The notes under the pieces were generated by a model, which worked only from the letters and a program-made list of their open reading frames with translations, did no database searches and was not told the origin of the DNA. From Kiritimatiellales bacterium (GTDB taxonomy: Bacteria; Verrucomicrobiota; Kiritimatiellia; Kiritimatiellales; Pontiellaceae): a stretch of DNA of 5,304 nt. A program made the position numbers and the translations under genes. The stretch's first letter is position 1. Each line of letters starts with the position of its first letter. This document shows, in pieces, positions 1 to 5,304 of the stretch. The DNA lies in contig WFRA01000162.1 in NCBI GenBank assembly GCA_015486775.1, positions 1 to 5,304 of the forward strand, written 5' to 3'.

Positions 1-879
1 ACGGAAGCCGATGGCGGCCCATTTTTCGAGGTCGGTGGCGGTGAGCCGCTTGCAGTGACGCCGGTATTCGGAGGGGGACATGCCGGTGGCCTGCTTGAAG
101 GTGTTGGCGAAATACTGGCTGCTGCCGTAGCCGCATTCGAAGGCGATGTCGATAATCTTGATGTCGGTTTCGCGCAGGAGGGTCTTGGCCCGTTCCATCC
201 GGAGGCGGAAGAGGTATTCCATGGGGGAACTGCCGGTGAGCTTCTGGAAAATCTTGTTGAGCTGCGTGCGCTGGATGCCGCAGTGGCGGGCCATCCCGGC
301 CAGCGTCCATCGCTGGTCGCAGGTGGAGGGGAGCTCGGTGATGAAGGCCTGGGTGCGCTTCTCCGAGCGCGTGTGCTTTTCTTCGTCGACCGCCTCGCCC
401 TTGACGATCCGCTTGAGCTCCACCAGCACGGCGCGCAGGAGGGTTCGGGCATGCGCCTCGCGCAGCTCGTGCGTGCTTTGCAATTCGGTGACTAGTTCGG
501 GGATCAGGTTGCGCAGGCTGGGGGTTGCGCGGAAGCCGTGCCGTTGGCTGCCAGCTAGGGCGGTACTCAGCAGCTTCATCTCCCGGGGGCTGAAGCCCAG
601 GCTCTTGGGGAAGCGGAACTGCTTGCGGGCAACGGGGTAGTCCTCCTCCAGGTGGAAGAGCACGTGCCACAGGATGTTCTCGGGCTCCCAGGGGTGGGGG
701 CTACCGTGCACCTGCCAAGGCAGGGTGAAGAAGACCGTCCCGGCCGCGACCTTTTCCGGAACCCCCTCCACCATCCATTCGAGCATCCCCTTTTCGACAT
801 AGGTGATCTCCAGCCCCCGGTTCTTGTGGGGGGCAAGTTCCGTGCATTGGAAGCGTCCGTAGCTGATGAATTCGTTCAT
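1..879 (-). CDS. AraC-family transcriptional regulator (3' end outside window)
   Basis: A cytoplasmic DNA-binding regulator that probably senses a small ligand; the ligand and target genes are unknown. The frame gives 293 residues with no stop before the left edge. Residues 1-80 look like the cupin-type AraC sensor: a GLEITYVEKG strand, then VAAGTVFFTLPWQVHG, the usual 'xGDxxxxxPxxxH' turn. Residues 140-180 are a charged helical linker. The C-terminal domain has two helix-turn-helix units: WTLAGMARHCGIQRTQLNKI (191-210), followed by FQKLTGSSPMEYL, and the signature stretch IIDIAFECGYGSSQYFANTF (242-261), followed by KQATGMSPSEYRR. Both helices are intact, so little of the protein should be missing. 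The start is the ATG at 879-877; an AGGG lies about 11 bases upstream, which is a modest ribosome site. The A of this ATG begins an ATGA overlap with a decayed upstream frame. I see no convincing promoter. Family assignment is firm; function is not. Confidence 0.95.
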   Translation of the reverse strand, partial: MNEFISYGRFQCTELAPHKNRGLEITYVEKGMLEWMVEGVPEKVAAGTVFFTLPWQVHGSPHPWEPENILWHVLFHLEEDYPVARKQFRFPKSLGFSPREMKLLSTALAGSQRHGFRATPSLRNLIPELVTELQSTHELREAHARTLLRAVLVELKRIVKGEAVDEEKHTRSEKRTQAFITELPSTCDQRWTLAGMARHCGIQRTQLNKIFQKLTGSSPMEYLFRLRMERAKTLLRETDIKIIDIAFECGYGSSQYFANTFKQATGMSPSEYRRHCKRLTATDLEKWAAIGFR

Positions 880-1133
880 GGTTCCGATCCCTGTAAATAT
901 TCGAAATCTACCATGATCCGCTTAAAAACCGCCACAGGTAAAAATTCTTCCTCCTGCAAACCGATGGTGGTGTCCGCGCCGGAATCCTAGATGAGGTCGG
1001 CCACCATCCGCTTGCGGAACTTCTAGGCATCCCGCTCGCACATCGGCAGGCAGCAGAAACAATCGTGTGGGTTTTTGTATTTGGTGCTCCGTGGTTTTCC
1101 GCATATTGGAAAGGGTCGGCCGTGTCTCTTGGA
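876..1133 (-). pseudogene. Remnant of a small cysteine-rich (zinc-ribbon-like) protein
   Basis: Between the restriction-modification gene and the AraC gene, one minus-strand frame reads like protein, interrupted by two TAG codons (1025-1023 and 989-987). The first part has FPICGKPR, then NPHDCFCCLPMCERDA, giving Cys at codons 11, 25, 27, 28 and 32 and His at 23, a pattern typical of metal-binding knuckles. FPIC could be an original CPIC, because TTT is one change from TGT. After the first TAG comes KFRKRMVADLI; after the second comes DSGADTTIGLQ, then EEEFLPVAVFKRIMVDFEYL, a well-formed amphipathic tail. The frame closes with TGA at 878-876, overlapping the AraC start. It has no ATG, GTG or TTG start ahead of the cysteine part; a TGA lies at 1136-1134. 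I do not recognise the family. Decay is the simplest reading; amber readthrough is a less likely alternative. That it is a remnant is inference from residue pattern alone. Confidence 0.5.
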
Positions 1134-1140
1134 TCAATGC

Positions 1141-3735
1141 CTAGAGGGGCAGGGCTTGTTGGGTGTGCTTCTCAATGTGTAGCCAATCGGGGAGGTTGGG
1201 GAGGGGGAGGTTTCGCAGCTCCTTCGGTTCCAGCTTGTGCAGGCCACCTCCATATGTCCGGCCATTCCTGACAAGATGCAACGGGTTTATTAGATTTAGA
1301 TATTCGAATACCATATTGATTCGAGCTGGATTGTTGCCGAGCTGCTTCCTGAGAAAGGCTGTGGGATAGAGAAATAGGAACACGTTTGTGGCCACGGCGT
1401 TTGATTTATTCAGAATAAATCTGAATGGGGATTCCTGAGGGTTCCTGGAGCGACCCATGTAGGTTGTCAGAAAAAGGGGAGGATCGCGTTTTTCCTGCTG
1501 GTACCATGGCTTGCGGTGGGAACAAATATAACATTCGGGGATGCCCTTCTCCTCCCCAAGTTGCAGATAGCGCCAAAGCCCCGGGTGATTTTTCTCTATC
1601 GTTTCGGGAGGAAGGTCGCAGTCGAGGAGATAGTTGACCTTCTCTATCGAAGGATCTCCATTGCCGCCGTCTTCAATAATGTTTTGTTTTAGGTAGCGCG
1701 GGCTTGGGAGGATGGGTTTCAAAAACTCTTCCGGGATTTCATATCGTTTGGCGGTTTCCCCGTCCAAGATAAAATAGCCGTTTGCTCCCGTGGCAATTCC
1801 CCGCTTTATGCTGAATAGATCCCCGAGCAAAACCATCGAACCAGAATCTTTGTAGACGGGGTCGGTAAAGTTCCATTTTCCCGCAAGGGAACTGTCCTCC
1901 GAGGAAACCGCCTTGCGGTTGGTTGGGTTCTCAAGTTGTCCGCCGAGTGAATAGTCGAAATGGTAGGCGGCGGTGGGCTTTTCTTTTTTGTAGGTTACGA
2001 TGCAGGATGAAACAAGTGCATCGTCGAACTGCACATCCTGCGGGGAGAAGCGGTGGATACGCAGAAGAGTAACCTCCGAGAGAAGGTAGCGACGAAGCAC
2101 CTCCCCGTAGTTGACCGAAAGGAATTCGCTTGGAACCAGCCAAGAGGCAACCGCCCCCTTCGCCAGGGTGTTGTGGGCGAGAAGCATAAAATAGACATAC
2201 AGGCCGCTCAACCCACTAACCTTGAGCCCAAGTAGCTCTCGAACCCGCAACTGCAAATCCTTTTTCAATGCCCCGTCAATATGGTGGTGGCGCACGTAAG
2301 GCGGATTGGTGCAGAGAAAGTTGAACCGGGACTGGAACTCCGCCTGTCCGGACACAGCAAGAAAGTCGGAGTTCAGGATTGTGTAGGGGTTGTTCCACAG
2401 CTGTTTTGCTATGTCGGCGTATCCGCTATCGATTTCGATTCCGATTCCTTCCGCGACCCGCTCGGGAGCGATGCTTTGCAATGCGGAAATAAACACCCCC
2501 GACCCCACGGCAGGTTCAAGGAATGAAATGCGATCCGACTGAAGGTTGCCCAGAGCCGCCCGAGCCATCTCTTTCGCAAGGCAAAACGGGGTCGAGAACT
2601 GTCCCAGCATGTTTCTCGACAATGGATCGCGAGAACTGTCCATTTCGGTTTGATGTCGGAACCTTAGAACCTCTTTTTGCTCAAGCGATGTTGTATAGGC
2701 GGGGGAATCCTCCTCTATGCGGCCAGGAGGCTCCTCCCCGTTTCCAGGTTCGGGAAACAGGGCATCGAAGTCGGAGATCCGGTGTTCCCAGACCCAGTCG
2801 ATTCCCTCCGAAGCTTCATATCCAAGATAACCCGGCTCGAAATAACCACATAGAAACAGGATGAATTTGATGTCCCCAAACTGCTGTTTTAGCTGGTTGA
2901 ACTTTTGTGCCTCCTCTTTTCGCCGTTTGTTGGTGTTGGTTGCGTCGCCTGCGGATTTTGCTTCGATCAGAACCGGGAAACCGGTGCCTCCAAATGGCTG
3001 TACGACGGCATCCAGGGGGATATTTGTTTTCTGCCTGCCGACCTCTACGTTGAGGTGGAATGCAAAGGTGCCCGTCGGCATCTCGATCAAATCTGGGACA
3101 TCCTTATTTTCAATATGCCGATACCCCCTCGACTCCAGCCATGCTTGCAGGTTGGCAAGTTGACGCTGTTCCTGTGCATTCCGGATGATCGGATCGGTCA
3201 TGGCTCCGCAGAGCCGATCGGCAATGACGGTGGCGGCACGGCCTGCCGCAGCTTTGCTAGGAGACTGTTCTTTTTCCAGCCAAGGGCACAAATCGCGGTC
3301 GGCCAGTTCGAAGATGATTCCACAGATTCGATCCAGTTGCTCTTCAAGTTCGTCTTTTCCCATCCGGGGAGGAATTCGTGGTGCAAGCCCCTTTTTCCCT
3401 TCCATGGATTGGATGAGGTTTTTGCCGACATGGGCCAGTCCCATGAGCCGATCCCTTGCGATTGGCGGGGCGCAGGCCATGCGAAGGATGGCCAGGATTC
3501 CGGGGTTTGCTATCAGGATCTCCGAAGTGATGTTTCTCAGGAAATCGGTATGGACGAGGGCATCTTCCACCCTAGACGATGTTTCGGAGCGCTGGTTCCG
3601 GTAGGTTTCCGGTGCAAACCGCAGGAACCAATCGTTGTAGAAATCGATAGATCGTTCAACATCGGCCTTCCACAGTTCGGGTTTGTCTGCATTGATTGCC
3701 ACCGGTTTGCTCCTGTTTCCCTGAGGTTCCATCAT
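1141..3735 (-). CDS. Fused XamI-family restriction endonuclease / N6-adenine DNA methyltransferase
   Basis: A single chain that should both cut and protect DNA. Residues 12-320 resemble R.XamI-type enzymes: NADKPELWKADVERSIDFYN near the start, APPIARDRL (89-97) and ADRLCGA..DPIIRNAQEQRQL (172-193). A PD-(D/E)xK-like site is probably D242 (IPLDAVVQP) with E258 and K260 (VLIEAK). A Gly/Pro/Glu-rich linker (about 328-346) leads to a gamma-type amino-methyltransferase: LGQFSTP (377-383, motif X), FLEPAVGSGVF (405-415, motif I, S-adenosylmethionine binding) and NPPY (477-480, motif IV, catalytic). A target-recognition region follows, with KRGIATGANGYFIL (644-657) and FRFILNKSNAVATNVF (771-786). 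Known XamI systems recognise GTCGAC and, as I recall, encode the two activities as separate proteins, so a fusion is unusual. Coordinates give the longest frame (ATG-ATG); a GTG at 3702-3700 is better supported. Stop is TAG. No frameshift is visible. Base composition is less GC-rich than both neighbours, suggesting transfer. The domain calls are strong; the specificity is inferred. Confidence 0.9.
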   Translation of the reverse strand: MMEPQGNRSKPVAINADKPELWKADVERSIDFYNDWFLRFAPETYRNQRSETSSRVEDALVHTDFLRNITSEILIANPGILAILRMACAPPIARDRLMGLAHVGKNLIQSMEGKKGLAPRIPPRMGKDELEEQLDRICGIIFELADRDLCPWLEKEQSPSKAAAGRAATVIADRLCGAMTDPIIRNAQEQRQLANLQAWLESRGYRHIENKDVPDLIEMPTGTFAFHLNVEVGRQKTNIPLDAVVQPFGGTGFPVLIEAKSAGDATNTNKRRKEEAQKFNQLKQQFGDIKFILFLCGYFEPGYLGYEASEGIDWVWEHRISDFDALFPEPGNGEEPPGRIEEDSPAYTTSLEQKEVLRFRHQTEMDSSRDPLSRNMLGQFSTPFCLAKEMARAALGNLQSDRISFLEPAVGSGVFISALQSIAPERVAEGIGIEIDSGYADIAKQLWNNPYTILNSDFLAVSGQAEFQSRFNFLCTNPPYVRHHHIDGALKKDLQLRVRELLGLKVSGLSGLYVYFMLLAHNTLAKGAVASWLVPSEFLSVNYGEVLRRYLLSEVTLLRIHRFSPQDVQFDDALVSSCIVTYKKEKPTAAYHFDYSLGGQLENPTNRKAVSSEDSSLAGKWNFTDPVYKDSGSMVLLGDLFSIKRGIATGANGYFILDGETAKRYEIPEEFLKPILPSPRYLKQNIIEDGGNGDPSIEKVNYLLDCDLPPETIEKNHPGLWRYLQLGEEKGIPECYICSHRKPWYQQEKRDPPLFLTTYMGRSRNPQESPFRFILNKSNAVATNVFLFLYPTAFLRKQLGNNPARINMVFEYLNLINPLHLVRNGRTYGGGLHKLEPKELRNLPLPNLPDWLHIEKHTQQALPL
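3700..3714 (-). promoter_or_regulatory. Ribosome binding site and GTG start favoured for the restriction-modification gene
   Basis: On the minus strand an AGGAG (3714-3710) stands seven bases before a GTG (3702-3700), close to ideal Shine-Dalgarno spacing. Starting there gives (M)AINADKPELW, which is where I recall XamI-type enzymes beginning. The upstream ATG-ATG pair (3735-3730) has only an AGGG eight bases away and would add eleven residues (MMEPQGNRSKP) that do not look like the family. The choice of start is inference from the ribosome site and remembered family ends. Confidence 0.55.
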
Positions 3736-3750
3736 TTGACAAGCCCTATG

Positions 3751-3779
3751 AAGCTAATGGGTGCGACTGAATTTATCAA
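3751..3779 (-). promoter_or_regulatory. Possible sigma-70-type promoter for the restriction-modification gene
   Basis: Minus-strand TTGATA (3779-3774) is followed after 17 bases by TAGCTT (3756-3751). The -35 box matches four of six consensus positions and the -10 box only three, so this is weak. Transcription would begin near 3744, leaving under ten bases before the ATG-ATG pair but about 40 bases before the GTG at 3702, which would favour the GTG start. It is the best spaced pair I found in the 121-bp spacer. Confidence 0.25.
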
Positions 3780-3843
3780 CAATGGGCATCCAGAACTTTA
3801 CGGGAATAGACCGAGTCTGCCAGTTCGATTCTTTTGCGGGGCG

Positions 3844-3859
3844 TAGCGGGATGCCGCTA
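3844..3859 (-). other. Perfect 6-bp hairpin spanning the stop codon of the SHD1 gene
   Basis: Minus strand reads TAGCGG-CATC-CCGCTA, a perfect six-base stem with a four-base loop, and the first three bases are the TAG stop of the SHD1-domain gene. There is no run of T after it (the following bases are CGCCCCGCAAAAG), so it is not a standard intrinsic terminator. It could be a weak pause site or RNA 3'-end protection; chance is also possible. Confidence 0.3.
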
Positions 3860-5304
3860 ATACCGCGTCCGCTCCGGGCCGGTTGGGTAGACGCGGTGGC
3901 AGGTCTTGTCCATGAAGGCTCCGACCGGGAGCTTTTCGAGCGCTTCGAGGTTTTCAAAAAGCCAGTTGCCCGTGGCGGCGTGTGCGATAATTTTCCCGCG
4001 TTCGTCCGTGATGGTGACTAGGTAGCCGTAGGGCTTGATCCCCCGGTGGACGCCTTCGAGCGTGAAGTCGGGGATTTCAACGTTTCTACCTTCGAAGCTG
4101 TGCGAGCGATGGTTCCCTTTGTCCGGAACGAATTCGCTCGTTTGCCGATCGAGCAAGACAAATTGATTGCCGTGTAGCTCTCGTCCGATGGCAAAGAATT
4201 CGACCCGGAGTTTGTGGGCGTATTTCCCGGCGCTACGCTGCTTCACCCGGACTTTGGCATGGTAGTCGTAGGCGACGGTCTCCCCCGAACGGCTGCCGTT
4301 CTTTATGGAAAAGATCTGCGAGGTCTGTCCGCTAAAGTCGATATCGAACGCTGGCGGATTGGCCAGTTCGACATATTCCCGGTCTTCGGCGGAGAGCTGC
4401 GCAAGCGGAATCTTTTTCTGTTTACCCCTGTCCGTCTCCACCACGGCCTTCTTGCCGATCACGGTGACGAGCCGGGCCTGCATGGTCTTCCCGCCCAGAC
4501 CAGTCCAGGTCCGCAGGGCGGGTTCGGGGGCTTCGGCCTCCCGCGGTGCGGCGTTGGTTTCGGGTTCCGCAGGAGCAACCCGCTTCCGCGTGTCGTAGTC
4601 GCAGAAAACCGGGCCGTTGGTCAGGCTCACCTCGCCGCGAACGAGGTTTTGGTAGATGGCGTCGAGCAGGTCGTGCGACGGGTAGGCGGTCTTGAAGACG
4701 GGCAGGATCGGGCCGTTGGTCATTTTGCGCCGCTCGTACTCCACGCCCTTTTCCTGGACGGCGAGCATCAGGCTGGCCTGGCCGCCATTGTCGGTCATGA
4801 TCACCTCCATATCGAGCGGCGCGCCGGGTTCGAGCTTGATCCAGTCGCCAACTCTGGCGGTTTGGTTGCCCATCCACCACTTTTTCGAGTCGGCCGAGGA
4901 GGATTGCCAGATATCCCCCAGAATAACCGATTCGTCATCTTCCCATGCAGAGCCAAAAACAATCTTGCCATTCACCCGGACCACCAGGATCTCGTCGCCG
5001 GAGCCTACGAAACGGAAGGTGATGCCGTTCGTGCGCGATGCCGGGCAGACCAGCTGCCCCCGGGAGAGAACCATCCAGAAATTGCCTTCGGTATCCTTTT
5101 CGCCGAATGCGGCTGGCGCGATTTCGGACAGCTCCGGCGGAATCACGAACATGGTGGCATAGAGTTTCTTCGGCGACCGGTAGTAGTGCGCCAGCACCGA
5201 GGTCTTCCAGCCGCTCTTGATAAACTTTCTTACGACATCTCGGTATTCTTCGGGGGAGTAGGGGATCGGCCGCCCGGTGCGGTCGCGCTTGAAGTCGTAG
5301 AAGG
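3857..5304 (-). CDS. SHD1-domain protein of the PVC-bacteria type (5' end outside window)
   Basis: The frame is open from the right edge to a TAG at 3859-3857, giving 481 residues. A GTG at 5197 is internal: the 35 residues before it (FYDFKRDRTGRP, then YSPEEYRDVVRKFIKSGWKT) continue the same fold-like pattern, so the true start lies beyond the window. Visible residues 1-180 look like an extracytoplasmic beta-rich PA14-like region: ITFRFVGSGDEILVVRVNGK (94-113) is the typical 'FRFxGxxDDxLxVRxNG' stretch. NGPILPVFKT and TNGPVFCDYD follow, then an Ala/Pro/Glu linker (about 241-262). An SHD1 module spans about 264-315 (RTWTGLGGKTMQARLVTVIG, ending IPLAQLSAEDREYV). The last 165 residues form a conserved-looking tail ending VGAFMDKTCHRVYPTGPERT. 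The signal peptide, if any, is not in view. SHD1 modules are widespread in Verrucomicrobia, Planctomycetes and Lentisphaerae, usually in proteins of unknown role; some bind peptides in eukaryotes. Function here is unknown. Confidence 0.85.
   Translation of the reverse strand, partial: FYDFKRDRTGRPIPYSPEEYRDVVRKFIKSGWKTSVLAHYYRSPKKLYATMFVIPPELSEIAPAAFGEKDTEGNFWMVLSRGQLVCPASRTNGITFRFVGSGDEILVVRVNGKIVFGSAWEDDESVILGDIWQSSSADSKKWWMGNQTARVGDWIKLEPGAPLDMEVIMTDNGGQASLMLAVQEKGVEYERRKMTNGPILPVFKTAYPSHDLLDAIYQNLVRGEVSLTNGPVFCDYDTRKRVAPAEPETNAAPREAEAPEPALRTWTGLGGKTMQARLVTVIGKKAVVETDRGKQKKIPLAQLSAEDREYVELANPPAFDIDFSGQTSQIFSIKNGSRSGETVAYDYHAKVRVKQRSAGKYAHKLRVEFFAIGRELHGNQFVLLDRQTSEFVPDKGNHRSHSFEGRNVEIPDFTLEGVHRGIKPYGYLVTITDERGKIIAHAATGNWLFENLEALEKLPVGAFMDKTCHRVYPTGPERTRY

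Noticed and set aside
55..640. Plus-strand open frames over the AraC gene
   Set aside because: They are antisense shadows of a clear AraC-family domain; low-complexity Gly/Ala/Arg composition reflects GC-rich codons read backwards.
922..1137. 71-codon minus-strand frame with TTG start between the two left genes
   Set aside because: Its product is a Gly/His/Arg-rich string without pattern, whereas the neighbouring frame over the same bases gives the cysteine-rich remnant.
3803..3835. tRNA-like stretch GTCTGCCAGTTCGATTC on the plus strand, as in a T-arm or attachment site
   Set aside because: The loop GTTCGATTC resembles a T-loop, but the flanks do not pair into a five-base stem and no acceptor or anticodon arm is present.
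2905..3846. Plus-strand open frame of 313 codons opposite the restriction-modification gene
   Set aside because: It lies antisense to the well-supported nuclease half, has no recognisable motif, and its residue pattern looks like the mirrored codons of the real gene.
1026..3855. 11-base inverted match (GGCATCCCGCT) at 1026-1036 plus strand and 3855-3845 minus strand, bracketing the restriction-modification gene
   Set aside because: A few 11-base inverted matches are expected by chance in 5.3 kb, neither copy sits at a clean gene boundary, and there is no transposase.
4422..4880. 152-codon minus-strand frame inside the SHD1 gene
   Set aside because: Arg/Pro-rich shift-frame shadow of the SHD1 gene, whose own frame is continuous and carries recognisable motifs.

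Overview
The window holds three genes, all on the minus strand, plus one decayed small reading frame. A bacterium of the Planctomycetes-Verrucomicrobia-Chlamydiae group is the best guess, most likely Kiritimatiellota, Lentisphaerota or Verrucomicrobiota. The main clue is the right-hand gene, whose architecture (a PA14-like front, an SHD1 module and a 'VGxFxDKTCxRVxPTxPxR' style C-terminus) I associate with that group. The AraC-type regulator and the GC-rich flanks fit but do not prove it. The lineage call is inference.

Layout in transcription order, right to left. (1) 5304-3857: 5'-truncated gene for an SHD1-domain protein, ending in a TAG that lies inside a short perfect hairpin. (2) 3856-3736: 121-bp spacer with a weak promoter candidate. 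(3) 3735-1141: one continuous 864-codon gene joining an XamI-family restriction endonuclease to an N6-adenine DNA methyltransferase. This is a complete restriction-modification system in a single chain and the most notable item here. (4) 1140-880: intergenic stretch holding the remnant of a small cysteine-rich protein. The remnant has two in-frame TAG codons and no start, and its reading frame closes in an ATGA overlap with the next gene. (5) 879-1: AraC-family regulator running off the left edge, with cupin-like sensor and double helix-turn-helix both visible.

How they relate: the restriction-modification gene is visibly less GC-rich than its neighbours and shares no function with them, so it looks like a self-contained defence gene set into chromosomal sequence. 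The decayed frame just behind it may mark where resident sequence was disrupted. I see no transposase, integrase, CRISPR array or complete RNA gene. The regulator's targets and the SHD1 protein's role cannot be read from this window.
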